64,000 nt of DNA from AP-15 sp963785565. GTDB taxonomy: Bacteria; Pseudomonadota; Alphaproteobacteria; ATCC43930; CGMCC-115725. The notes under the pieces are model-generated. The model saw only the letters and a program-made list of their open reading frames with translations, was not told the DNA's origin and made no database searches. The stretch lies in contig CAWAVV010000015.1 of NCBI GenBank assembly GCA_963785565.1, forward strand, positions 142,416 to 206,415, in the 5' to 3' direction. Below are positions 18,320-27,630 of this stretch, one piece after another. How positions within the stretch are numbered: position 1 is the stretch's first letter; each line of letters starts with the position of its first letter. Both the position numbers and the translations under genes were made by a program.

Positions 18320-19677
18320 CCGCGATGGACGAGGCGTTGATGCGCGCGAGCGACCCGAAGGAGACCGCGACAACGGCAAAGCGAGAAAAGCGAGAAAAGA
18401 GCAAGTCGCGCCGGGCGCCGCGACCGCCCAAACCGCATCATCGGCCGCACGGCAGCGTGGTCGCAGCGCTCGATATCGGCACGACCAAAGTGTGCTGCTT
18501 TATTGCCCGGGTCGAGCCCGAGAAACCGCAGGTCATCGGCATCGGTCATCAAATTTCGCGCGGCCTGCGCAACGGGACGATTGTCGATCTCGAAGCGGCT
18601 GGCGCCTCGATCGTCAACGCGGTGCACGCCGCCGAGGAAATGGCAAAGGAAACGATCGAGCAGGTGGTGACCAATTTGTCGGGCGGGTTCTCGGCTTCGC
18701 GCATCATCAAAGCCGAGATCGGCATCGCCGGGCGCGAGGTTGGCGAGGCTGAATTGCAGCGCGTGCTCGATCAAGGCTATCTGCTGCGCGAGCCCGGCGA
18801 CCGCCAGATCATCCACTCGGTGCCGGTCGGGTTCTCGATTGACGACAGCCGCGGTATTCGCGACCCGCGCGGCATGTATGGCGAGCGACTGGGCGTCAAC
18901 ATGAACGTGGTGACGGCCGGCGCCGGCGGGGTGCGTAACCACACGGCCGCGATCGGGCGCTCGCATCTCGACGTCGAGGCGTTGGTCGTCAGCCCCTACG
19001 CCGCGGGCCTCTCCTGCCTTGTCGAGGACGAAATCGGCCTCGGGGTGACTGTAATCGACATGGGCGGCGGAACGACGACGATCGGGGTGTTCTTCGATGG
19101 CAATCTGATCTTTGCCGATTCGGTGCCGGTGGGCGGCTGTCACGTAACCAACGACATCGCCCGTGGGCTGTCCACCCCGGTCGCTCACGCCGAGCGGCTG
19201 AAAACGCTGTTCGGCACCGCCGTTTCCGCCAGCACCGACGAGCGCGAGATGATTGCGGTTCCGCAGATCGGCGAGGAGGAAGAGGGGCATGTCAACCATG
19301 TGCCGAAATCCCTACTCGTCGGGATCATCGCGCCGCGTATCGAAGAGACTTTCGAGCTGGTGCGCAATCGGCTCGAAGCGAGTGGGTTCGACAAGATCGC
19401 CGGACGGCGCGTGGTGCTGACCGGTGGGGCCTGTCAACTGCATGGCGCCCGCGAATTCGCCGGCCTGATCCTCGACAAGCAGGTTCGCCTCGGGCGCCCG
19501 CAGCGCGTCGCCGGCCTCGCCGAGGCAACTGGTGGCCCGGCATTCTCGGCCGCCGCAGGTCTGCTCCATTTCGCGATGTCACAGCGCGCCGAGACGCCGC
19601 ACGCCATGCGCGCGCCGGCAGCGCCCCCAAACGGGATCATTGGCCGACTGGGCCATTGGCTGCGGGAGAACATCTGA
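18316..19677 (+). CDS. ftsA: cell division protein FtsA
   Basis: 453 residues. Actin-like ATPase that tethers FtsZ to the membrane. The first ~50 residues are charged and Lys/Arg-rich, an extension before the conserved VAALDIGTTKVCCFIARVE. Later marks are SVPVGFSIDD, VIDMGGGTTTIGVFFDGNLI, the HVTNDIARGLSTPVAHAE loop and VVLTGGACQLHGARE. It ends with the amphipathic membrane-targeting helix NGIIGRLGHWLRENI. The ATG at 18316 is coupled to ftsQ; the frame is open upstream but lacks homology there. Confidence 0.95.
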   Translation: MTAMDEALMRASDPKETATTAKREKREKSKSRRAPRPPKPHHRPHGSVVAALDIGTTKVCCFIARVEPEKPQVIGIGHQISRGLRNGTIVDLEAAGASIVNAVHAAEEMAKETIEQVVTNLSGGFSASRIIKAEIGIAGREVGEAELQRVLDQGYLLREPGDRQIIHSVPVGFSIDDSRGIRDPRGMYGERLGVNMNVVTAGAGGVRNHTAAIGRSHLDVEALVVSPYAAGLSCLVEDEIGLGVTVIDMGGGTTTIGVFFDGNLIFADSVPVGGCHVTNDIARGLSTPVAHAERLKTLFGTAVSASTDEREMIAVPQIGEEEEGHVNHVPKSLLVGIIAPRIEETFELVRNRLEASGFDKIAGRRVVLTGGACQLHGAREFAGLILDKQVRLGRPQRVAGLAEATGGPAFSAAAGLLHFAMSQRAETPHAMRAPAAPPNGIIGRLGHWLRENI

Positions 19678-19808
19678 GAGGAAATTGTCGTTTTGATGCC
19701 GGCGCGGCTACCGATACCGGATAAAACCGGCTAAATCGATGGTGGCCAAAAGAGGGGGAAGCCCGGGCCTTCCGGGCATGATCGAGGCTGCGAAGCAGTG
19801 GAGGACAT

Positions 19809-21320
19809 ATGATCAATCTGAGCATCCCGAGGGACGAGCAGGAGATGAAGCCCCGAATCACTGTTGTCGGGGTAGGCGGCGCCGGGGGAAACGCCGTCAA
19901 CAATATGATCCGCTCGAATTTGGTCGGGTGTGAGTTCGTCGTCTGCAATACCGATGCGCAGGCGATGCAGCAATCGACCGCCCACCGCAAAATCCAGCTG
20001 GGGATCGGCGTTACCCGCGGGCTCGGCGCCGGGTCCCGCCCCGATGTCGGGCGCGCCGCAGCCGAAGAGGCGCTCGACGAAATCCTCGAAGCGATGCAGG
20101 GCTCGAATATGGTGTTCATTACCGCCGGCATGGGCGGGGGCACCGGCACCGGCGGCGCTCCGGTAATCGCGCGTATCGCCCGCGAATTGGGCATTCTGAC
20201 GATCGGCGTCGTGACCAAGCCCTTTCATTTCGAGGGCACCCACCGTATGCGGATCGCTGAAGCCGGGATCGAGGAGCTGCAGAAATTCGTCGACACTTTG
20301 ATCATCATTCCGAACCAAAACCTGTTTCGTGTGGCCAATGACCGGACGACGTTTGCCGATGCCTTCAAGATGGCGGATGACGTCTTGCATTCGGGCGTGC
20401 GGGGCGTAACCGACCTGATGGTGATGCCGGGCCTGATCAACCTCGACTTCGCCGATATCCGCACCGTGATGAGCGAGATGGGCAAGGCGATGATGGGTAC
20501 CGGCGAGGCCGAAGGCGACCGCCGGTCGATCGACGCCGCGGAGGCTGCGATCTCGAACCCGCTGCTCGAGGACGTATCGATGAAGGGCGCCAAGGGCGTC
20601 CTGATCAACATCACCGGCGGCCCTGATATGACTTTGTTTGAGGTCGATGAGGCTGCCAATCGCATCCGTGAGGAGGTCGATCCCGAAGCCAACATCATCT
20701 TCGGCTCGACTTTTGACGAAACCTTGTCAGGCAAGATGCGGATCTCGGTCGTCGCTACCGGCATTGACGCCGAGGCGCTGACCCAGGCGCGTCCGGCGAT
20801 CAGCCTGGTCAGCAACAGGGAGACCGTGCCGGCGCTCCGCGAAGCGACCTCCGGGGGCTATACTCAGCCAGTGCTGACGCAGAACGCGGCGCAGCCGCCG
20901 CTCGATGCAGGACGAGAAGCCGCCCGCGCCGGGCATGACGGCGAGCCAGTGCCGCAGGAGGCGGCAGCGGCCGAAAGCGTCGCGATCCGCGGGGGCGCCT
21001 TCATCGCCCCCAGGCCAGTCGATGCCGGTCCAGCCCGCCCGGTCCCGCTGACCCAGCCGGCAGTGCCGGTAACCCCGCCAATGCGCGATGCCGCCCCAAA
21101 ACCGAAAGGCCGCGTGCCGAGCTTGATCGAGCGCGTCACCGGAGTAGGCCGCGCTCGCTCCGCGCCGCCGGCGCCGGAGCGGACTGCCCGGCAGCCGATC
21201 CCGCCCGCCATCAATCCGGCTCAGCCACGGCTCGCTTCGCTGGAGCCCGAGGATCGGCCGGGGTCGAAAGACGACGATCTGCTCGACATTCCGGCCTTTC
21301 TGCGGCGTCAGGCGAACTAA
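19809..21320 (+). CDS. ftsZ: cell division protein FtsZ
   Basis: 503 residues. Tubulin-like GTPase forming the Z ring. The nucleotide-binding start is TVVGVGGAGGNAVNNMI, the tubulin signature GGGTGTGG is at 109-116, and NLDFADIRTVM marks the T7/T8 region. A long Pro/Ala-rich linker (about 325-485) leads to the conserved partner-binding tail DDDLLDIPAFLRRQAN. GTGGAGGA lies 5 bases before ATG 19809. A 131-base gap after ftsA contains a small GC hairpin at about 19760-19780, so ftsZ may have its own promoter. Confidence 0.97.
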   Translation: MINLSIPRDEQEMKPRITVVGVGGAGGNAVNNMIRSNLVGCEFVVCNTDAQAMQQSTAHRKIQLGIGVTRGLGAGSRPDVGRAAAEEALDEILEAMQGSNMVFITAGMGGGTGTGGAPVIARIARELGILTIGVVTKPFHFEGTHRMRIAEAGIEELQKFVDTLIIIPNQNLFRVANDRTTFADAFKMADDVLHSGVRGVTDLMVMPGLINLDFADIRTVMSEMGKAMMGTGEAEGDRRSIDAAEAAISNPLLEDVSMKGAKGVLINITGGPDMTLFEVDEAANRIREEVDPEANIIFGSTFDETLSGKMRISVVATGIDAEALTQARPAISLVSNRETVPALREATSGGYTQPVLTQNAAQPPLDAGREAARAGHDGEPVPQEAAAAESVAIRGGAFIAPRPVDAGPARPVPLTQPAVPVTPPMRDAAPKPKGRVPSLIERVTGVGRARSAPPAPERTARQPIPPAINPAQPRLASLEPEDRPGSKDDDLLDIPAFLRRQAN

Positions 21321-21541
21321 ACCCGATTAGGACGCCGCACCTTGCCTCGCTCCAGCCGGAACAGCGTCGATATATTAATTTCAGGACCGGCGCACCGGCT
21401 AAGTGATCATGGCTAAATGCTTGATCCGGGTAGTGTTCTCTGTCACCGCGATGCAACAATCGGCAATAAAGAGTGATTTGGGGCGGTCCGTTCGCGCGAG
21501 TAGGTTTATCCGTCGGGGGACAATGTTCGAGAGTCGATCGC

Positions 21542-22471
21542 ATGTTGGGGGACATCACAGCGCCGCTGCAACAGACGCTTAAAACGGTAATTGGTTGCCG
21601 CGGGGTCGGTCTTCATTCGGGCCGTCGGGTGGCGATGAATTTGCTGCCCGCGGCGCCGGGAACGGGGATCGTGTTCCGCCGCACCGACGCAGGGGTCGAT
21701 ATCCTCGCAAATTGGATCAACGCGGTCGAGTCGGCGCGCTGCACCGCGTTGTCCGATGGCGAGGGGACGAGTATTGGTACGGTCGAGCATCTGATGGCAG
21801 CGCTGGCGGGCACCGAGATCGACAACGCGATTGTCGAGCTCGACGGGCCCGAGGTGCCGATCATGGACGGCAGCGCCGCGCCCTTCGTTTTCCTGATCGA
21901 ATGCGCTGGCATCGTCGAGCAGGATGCGCCGCGGCGCGCCATCGAGGTGCTGAGGCCGGTCAGCGTCGTGGCTGACGGGGCCATGGCGGTGCTTTCTCCC
22001 GGTCACCGCTTTTCGATGAGCTTTGAGATCGATTTCGAAAGCTCGCTGATCCGGCGGCAGGGTATGAGCGTCGACCTCGACGCCGGCACCTTCAAATCCG
22101 AACTCAGCCGCGCCCGTACCTTCGGTCTTCTTGACGAAGTCGCTCGTCTGCGGGAGGCGGGTTTGGCTCGCGGCGGTTCGCTCGACAACGTCATCGTGGT
22201 CAGCGGCGATCGGGTGCTGAACAGCGGCGGCCTGCGCTACGATGACGAGTTTGTCCGCCACAAGATGCTCGACGCGGTCGGCGACCTCTACCTGGCCGGA
22301 GCGCCGATCATCGGCCATTTCCGCGGAGTGCGCTCGGGCCACGCTCATACGAGGCGGTTGCTGGCGGCGCTGTTCGCCGACCCTGAGGCGTGGGGCTATA
22401 CGACCCCGCTCCCAGCATTCCGGCCGGTGGCGCTCGATCAGCCGGTCGAAAGAGCGCGCGTCCGCGCCTGA
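21542..22471 (+). CDS. lpxC: UDP-3-O-acyl-N-acetylglucosamine deacetylase LpxC
   Basis: 309 residues. Zinc enzyme making the first committed step of lipid A. Zinc ligands by alignment in mind are H83 (SIGTVEHLMAAL), H240 and D244 (HKMLDAVGD). The catalytic His is H267 in GHFRGVRSGHAH. It starts with TLKTVIGCRGVGLHSGR, the normal N-terminus, supporting ATG 21542. It follows ftsZ after 221 bases that hold no gene. Confidence 0.96.
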   Translation: MLGDITAPLQQTLKTVIGCRGVGLHSGRRVAMNLLPAAPGTGIVFRRTDAGVDILANWINAVESARCTALSDGEGTSIGTVEHLMAALAGTEIDNAIVELDGPEVPIMDGSAAPFVFLIECAGIVEQDAPRRAIEVLRPVSVVADGAMAVLSPGHRFSMSFEIDFESSLIRRQGMSVDLDAGTFKSELSRARTFGLLDEVARLREAGLARGGSLDNVIVVSGDRVLNSGGLRYDDEFVRHKMLDAVGDLYLAGAPIIGHFRGVRSGHAHTRRLLAALFADPEAWGYTTPLPAFRPVALDQPVERARVRA

Positions 22472-22566
22472 CGGGTGCTGCCGCTCTGCTGGCCTTGCGC
22501 ACGTTCCGCGGAGCAGCCATAAATCCGCGATAGACAAATATCGTCGGGTTTTTGCAGGTTTTGCCG

Positions 22567-23367
22567 ATGCGTCCGTGGTCCCCTTCGCAATGGTTTGGCT
22601 TGGCCGCGTTGACCGTGTGGCTCGCTGCCTGCGGCGGCGGAAGCAAAGATGCGTATATCGAAAAGCCGGTCGACGATCTCTACAACCAGGCGATGGACGA
22701 GATGGTCGAGGAGCGCTACGCCCCGGCGGCCAAGACCTTCGAGCAGGTCGAAAGCCAGCATCCCTATTCCGTCTGGGCGACCAAGAGCCAGCTGATGTCG
22801 GCTTACGCCCAGTACGAGGCGGAGGATTACAGTGGAGCGATCGTCGCCGCCGACCGTTTTATTCAGCTCCACCCGGGGAACCGCGACGTTGCCTACGCCT
22901 ATTATCTGAAGGCGATCTCCTATTACGTTCAGATCGTCGATGTCGGCCGCGACCAGAAAACGACCGAGCTTGCGCTCAAGGCGCTCGAGGACGTGATCCG
23001 CCGTTTTCCTGACACCAGATACGCCCGCGACGCCAAGCTCAAGCTCGCTTTCACCCGCGACCATCTGGCCGGCAAGGAGATGGAGATCGGCCGCTATTAC
23101 CTCAAACGGGGGCAATATCTGGCCGCGATAAACCGCTTCAAGCGGGTCATCGACAACTACCAGACGACAACTCACGTCCCCGAGGCGCTCGAGCGCCTGG
23201 TCGAATGCGATCTGGCGCTGGGGCTCAACAACGAAGCTAAGCGCAACGCCGCAGTCCTGGGCTACAATTATCCGGGTAGCGAGTGGTATGGCGACGCTTT
23301 TGCCCTGCTGAAAGGGACCGAGGAACCCGACGCGCAGACACAAAGCTGGCTCAGCCGCTTGTTCTGA
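22567..23367 (+). CDS. bamD: outer membrane assembly lipoprotein BamD
   Basis: 266 residues. Lipoprotein signal with lipobox LAAC, lipidated Cys at 22. It is followed by TPR-like repeats (DDLYNQAMDEMVEERYAPAAKTFEQVESQHPYS, DYSGAIVAADRFIQLHPGN, YYLKRGQYLAAINRFKRVIDNY). BamD is the essential partner of BamA in beta-barrel insertion. ATG 22567 is preferred; in-frame TTGs lie 6 and 15 bases upstream. Same strand as lpxC and recN. Confidence 0.94.
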   Translation: MRPWSPSQWFGLAALTVWLAACGGGSKDAYIEKPVDDLYNQAMDEMVEERYAPAAKTFEQVESQHPYSVWATKSQLMSAYAQYEAEDYSGAIVAADRFIQLHPGNRDVAYAYYLKAISYYVQIVDVGRDQKTTELALKALEDVIRRFPDTRYARDAKLKLAFTRDHLAGKEMEIGRYYLKRGQYLAAINRFKRVIDNYQTTTHVPEALERLVECDLALGLNNEAKRNAAVLGYNYPGSEWYGDAFALLKGTEEPDAQTQSWLSRLF

Positions 23368-23662
23368 CGCCGAACCCGTGCGGTCGGGCCACGCCGAAAG
23401 AGCAAAATCGTTCATTTCCGCCGCGGATTTGGGCTGACGGTCTCAGTGCTACGGCGAAATCGTCCAGCTGTTTCCGTGCCAAGGCTGCGATTCGCGGTGT
23501 AGCTGCCGACGCAGCCTTGCCGTCCCGGGAAAGCCAGCGTTCTCGGCCACACCAGGCGGCGGCTTCAACCGGGACGCCGCCGATCTGATTTAAATGGCCG
23601 CGGCGGGATGCTTGGTGAGAACTGGCCTGCCATCCGTAGCGCCTGTATCATCCGCGCTTGCC

Positions 23663-25342
23663 ATGTTGCTCGGTCTCTCCATTCGCGATGTCGTTTTGAT
23701 CGACCGGCTCGATTTGGCCTTTCGCCCGGGACTGTGCGTGCTGACCGGCGAGACCGGGGCCGGGAAGTCGATCCTGTTGGATGCGCTGGGACTGGCGCTG
23801 GGAAAACGGGCCGAAGCCGGGCTGGTGCGCGCCGGCGCCGGCGAGGCGGCGGTCACCGCCGAATTCGCCATCGGTCGCAATCACCCGGCCGATGCGATGC
23901 TGCGCGAGGCTGGGCTGACGCGCGACGGCACCGGCGAGACCATTGTGCTGCGCCGGCTGTTGCGCGGCGACGGCCGCAGTCGCGCCTTTGTCAACGACGA
24001 GCCGGCGAGCATCAACCTGCTGCGCCAGCTCGGCGATAGCCTGGTCGAAATTCAGGGCCAGTTCGAGCAGCACGGCCTATTGGACCCCGTCAACCACCGT
24101 ATGATCCTCGATGCCTTCACCGAGCATGCCGGCGGCATCGCGGCGCTCGCGCAGTCCTGGCGGGACTGGCGCGCTGCCCGCTCGCGCGAAGAGGCGGCGG
24201 CGCGCCTCACCGCCGCCAGCCGCGAGGAGGAGGATATGCTGCGCCACCACCTCGCCGAGCTCGATGCGCTCGCACCCGAAGCCGGCGAAGAGGACCGCCT
24301 CGCCGCCCGCCGCAGCTTGCTGCAGAGCGCCGAACGGCTGGCCGAGACTTTGGCCGAGGCCATCGGCGAGCTCGATGGCGAGGCCGGCGCGCAAGCCGCC
24401 CTCGCCCGCGCAACCCGTCGCCTCGAGCGGGCTCGCGAGCGCGCCCAAGGGCTGCTTGACGATGCACAGGCCGCGGCCGAACGCGCCGCCAACGAGACCG
24501 CCGAGGCGCTCGCCTCGCTCGAAACGGCCGCGCGCAGCCTCGAACTCGACCCGCATGAGCTGGAGGCCGTTGAGGAGCGGCTCTTTGCCCTGCGCGCCGC
24601 CGCCCGCAAACATCAAGTGGCGATCGCCGATCTGCCGGCCGTGCGCGAGGCCATAGCCGCACGGATCGACGCGATCGAGGCCGGGGTCGAAGGTGTCGAG
24701 GGTCTGGCAAGGGCGACCGCCGCCGCCCGCACCGAATATGTCGCGGCAGCCGAGCGCGTTTCGCGCGCACGAGCCAGCGCCGCCGATCGTCTCGATGCTG
24801 GTGTGGCGGCCGAACTGAAACCGTTGCGCCTCGATAAAGCGCGGTTTCGCACCGTACTGACGCCGCTTCCTGAACCCGACTGGGGCGAAAATGGCTGCGA
24901 GCGCGTGCATTTCGAGATCGCGACGATCCCCGGGGCGCCGTTTGGCCCGTTAGCGCGCATCGCCTCGGGTGGCGAGCTGTCGCGCTTCATGCTGGCCTTG
25001 AAACTGGTGCTGGCCGGCACATCCTCGGTGCCGACACTGATCTTCGACGAGGTCGACAGCGGTATCGGCGGCGCGGTCGCCGCCGCGGTGGGCGAGCGAT
25101 TGCAGCGGCTCGGCACCAGCCTGCAAGTCCTCGTTGTGACGCACTCGCCCCAGGTCGCGGCGCGCGGCGCTCATCATTGGCGTGTCGCCAAGCAGCTCTC
25201 CGAACGTCAGACGGTGACCCGCGTCGAGGAGCTCAATTCGGATAAGCGCCAGGAGGAAATCGCGCGCATGCTGTCCGGCCGCACCGTGACCGCCGAGGCG
25301 CGAGCCGCCGCCGCCAGCCTGATCGCCGGCACCCGCGCATGA
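23663..25342 (+). CDS. recN: DNA repair protein RecN
   Basis: 559 residues. SMC-like ATPase used in double-strand break repair. Walker A GETGAGKS at 29-36, Q-loop region LVEIQGQFEQHGLLDP, long Ala/Glu-rich coiled coils (about 165-400), signature IASGGELSRFMLALK and Walker B TLIFDEVDSGIGG, then VVTHSPQVAARGAHHW. The start MLLGLSIRDVVLIDRLDLAF is the family norm; the frame is open 69 bases further upstream without homology. The stop overlaps the ligA start (ATGA). Confidence 0.95.
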   Translation: MLLGLSIRDVVLIDRLDLAFRPGLCVLTGETGAGKSILLDALGLALGKRAEAGLVRAGAGEAAVTAEFAIGRNHPADAMLREAGLTRDGTGETIVLRRLLRGDGRSRAFVNDEPASINLLRQLGDSLVEIQGQFEQHGLLDPVNHRMILDAFTEHAGGIAALAQSWRDWRAARSREEAAARLTAASREEEDMLRHHLAELDALAPEAGEEDRLAARRSLLQSAERLAETLAEAIGELDGEAGAQAALARATRRLERARERAQGLLDDAQAAAERAANETAEALASLETAARSLELDPHELEAVEERLFALRAAARKHQVAIADLPAVREAIAARIDAIEAGVEGVEGLARATAAARTEYVAAAERVSRARASAADRLDAGVAAELKPLRLDKARFRTVLTPLPEPDWGENGCERVHFEIATIPGAPFGPLARIASGGELSRFMLALKLVLAGTSSVPTLIFDEVDSGIGGAVAAAVGERLQRLGTSLQVLVVTHSPQVAARGAHHWRVAKQLSERQTVTRVEELNSDKRQEEIARMLSGRTVTAEARAAAASLIAGTRA

Positions 25343-27471
25343 GCGCCTCGCGAGACCGCACCGAACCTGACCCACGACCTGTCGATCAGCTGACCGAGGC
25401 CGAGGCCCGCGACGAGCTGGCCGCGCTGGCCGAGGAGATCCGTCGGCACGATCGGCTCTACTACGCCGAAGCCGCGCCGGAGGTTTCCGATGCCGATTAC
25501 GACGCACTGCGCCGCCGCAATAGCGAGATCGAAGTTCATTTCCCCGAGCTGGTACGCGCCGACAGCCCGTCGCGGCAGGTCGGGGCCGCGCCAGCTGCCG
25601 GCTTTACCAAAGTTACGCATACGCGGCCGATGCTGTCGCTCGAAAACGCCTTCGAGGAAGGCGATGTGCGGGATTTCTTTTCCGGCATCCGCAATTTCTT
25701 CAGCCGCCCGGCGGACCGGGACCTGGTCGCCGAGGATAGAATCGAGATCATGGCCGAGCCCAAAATCGACGGGCTCTCCCTCGGCTTGCGCTATGAACAC
25801 GGCCGCCTCGTACAGGGCGCCACGCGCGGAGACGGGATTACCGGGGAGGATGTGACCGCGAACATCCATACATTGGCGAGCGTTCCCGCTCAGCTGGGAG
25901 GGACCGGATGGCCCGCGGTGATCGAGATCCGCGGTGAAGTCTATATGGAGCGCACCGGATTTTTCGCGCTAAACGAGGAACGCGCAGCCGCCGGAGAGCC
26001 GGTCTTCGCCAACCCGCGCAACGCCGCCGCCGGTTCCCTGCGCCAGCTCAATTCGTCGATCACCGCACGCCGGCCGCTCAAATTCTTTGCCTATGCTTGG
26101 GGCGAGGCGAGCGCGCCCTTCGCCCGCACCCATGCCGAGGCGTTGGCGCAATTCCGCAATTGGGGGCTGACCGTCAACGAACGCTCCCGCCTATGCCGCG
26201 GCGTCGATGAGGTGCTGGCCTATTACCGCGATATCGCCGCCGATCGCGCGGCCTTGCCATACGACATCGACGGCGTCGTCTACAAGGTCAACGATCTCGC
26301 CCTCCAGGAGCGACTCGGCATGGTCAGTCGAGCGCCGCGCTGGGCGCTCGCGCACAAATTCCCGGCCCAGCAGGCGCAGACGGTGCTGCGAGACATCCTG
26401 ATTTCGGTTGGACGGCAGGGTGCGCTGACCCCGGTCGCGGCGCTCGAACCGATCACCGTCGGCGGTGTGGTGGTGCAGCGCGCCACCCTGCATAACGAGG
26501 ACGAGATCGAACGCAAAGACATCCGCATCGGCGACACCGTCATCGTCCAGCGCGCCGGCGACGTCATACCGCAGATCGTCGGGGTCGTGACCGAGCGCCG
26601 CCCGCCCGGAACTCAGCCCTACCATTTTCCCGAGCATTGCCCGGTTTGCGGCAGCCTCGCGGTGCGCGAGCCGGGCATGGTGGCGCGCCGCTGTACCGGC
26701 GGGCTGATTTGCGCCGCGCAAGCCGTCGAACGGCTCAAGCACTTCGTTGCCCGCGATTGCTTTGACATCGAGGGGCTCGGCTCCAAGCATATCCAGGCGT
26801 TTTGGGAGGATGGGCTGATCCGCCAGCCGGGCGATATCTTCCGCCTTGATCCCGATGTGATCGCCAAGCGCGAGGGTTGGGGCGAGGTCAGCGCCAAAAA
26901 GCTCGTTGCCGCAATCGACGAGCGCCGGCGCATCGCGCTCGACCGCTTTATCAATGCGCTCGGCATCCCGCAGGTGGGGCAGGCGACGGCGCGGCTGCTC
27001 GCCCGCCACTACCGCTCGTTGGCGCGTTGGCGAGCGGAGATGGAGATGGCGCAGGACCCGGAAAGTGACGCTCGGGCCGGGCTGATCGATATCCACGGCA
27101 TCGGTCAGGACATGGCCGCCGACATCATCGGCTTTTTTGCCGAACCGCATAACCGCGCCGTGCTCGACGATCTCGGCGCGGAAGTCACTGTGGTCGACTA
27201 CGAGGCGGTGTCGCGTCGTGCCGTGTCGCCGCTCACCGGTAAGACCATCGTCTTCACCGGCGCGCTCGAAACAATGAGTCGGTCCGAGGCCAAGGCCCGC
27301 GCCGAGGCGTTGGGCGCCAATGTCACAAGCTCGGTCTCGGCCAAGACGGATTATGTCGTGACCGGCGCCGACCCCGGCTCGAAGGCGACGAAAGCGGCAG
27401 CGCTCGGCGTCAGCCTGCTCGACGAGGCCGCCTGGCTGGCGCTAGCCAACGAGGCCGGCGCAGCCGGATGA
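25339..27471 (+). CDS. ligA: NAD-dependent DNA ligase LigA
   Basis: 710 residues. Seals nicks using NAD+. The Ia domain (EEIRRHDRLYYAEAAPEVSDADYD), the adenylation site EPKIDGLSL with the reactive Lys at about 142, then DIDGVVYKVND and the OB fold are all present. The zinc cysteines are in CPVCGS and RRCTGGLIC. A helix-hairpin-helix block and the BRCT domain (PLTGKTIVFTGALETMSRSE) complete the protein. Coupled to recN and followed closely by a terminator at 27506-27531. Confidence 0.97.
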   Translation: MSASRDRTEPDPRPVDQLTEAEARDELAALAEEIRRHDRLYYAEAAPEVSDADYDALRRRNSEIEVHFPELVRADSPSRQVGAAPAAGFTKVTHTRPMLSLENAFEEGDVRDFFSGIRNFFSRPADRDLVAEDRIEIMAEPKIDGLSLGLRYEHGRLVQGATRGDGITGEDVTANIHTLASVPAQLGGTGWPAVIEIRGEVYMERTGFFALNEERAAAGEPVFANPRNAAAGSLRQLNSSITARRPLKFFAYAWGEASAPFARTHAEALAQFRNWGLTVNERSRLCRGVDEVLAYYRDIAADRAALPYDIDGVVYKVNDLALQERLGMVSRAPRWALAHKFPAQQAQTVLRDILISVGRQGALTPVAALEPITVGGVVVQRATLHNEDEIERKDIRIGDTVIVQRAGDVIPQIVGVVTERRPPGTQPYHFPEHCPVCGSLAVREPGMVARRCTGGLICAAQAVERLKHFVARDCFDIEGLGSKHIQAFWEDGLIRQPGDIFRLDPDVIAKREGWGEVSAKKLVAAIDERRRIALDRFINALGIPQVGQATARLLARHYRSLARWRAEMEMAQDPESDARAGLIDIHGIGQDMAADIIGFFAEPHNRAVLDDLGAEVTVVDYEAVSRRAVSPLTGKTIVFTGALETMSRSEAKARAEALGANVTSSVSAKTDYVVTGADPGSKATKAAALGVSLLDEAAWLALANEAGAAG

Positions 27472-27505
27472 TCGCGGGCGGTGTTGCGCATCGATCAACC
27501 GATCG

Positions 27506-27531
27506 AGGAGGCTCGTAACGAGCCTCTTTTC
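27506..27531 (+). terminator. rho-independent terminator after ligA
   Basis: GAGGCTCGT (27508-27516) and ACGAGCCTC (27518-27526) form a perfect 9-bp inverted repeat with almost no loop (a shorter stem with a small loop in practice), directly followed by TTTT. It is 35 bases past the ligA stop and probably ends the lpxC-bamD-recN-ligA transcript. Confidence 0.75.
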
Positions 27532-27630
27532 TTGCCGTATCCAGGGGAGGCGCCGCGGCTCCGCCTGTCGGCATTGCCTACACCGATCGCGGACGGTATC
27601 CCCGCCGATCGTTATGAACCGGCATTCCCG

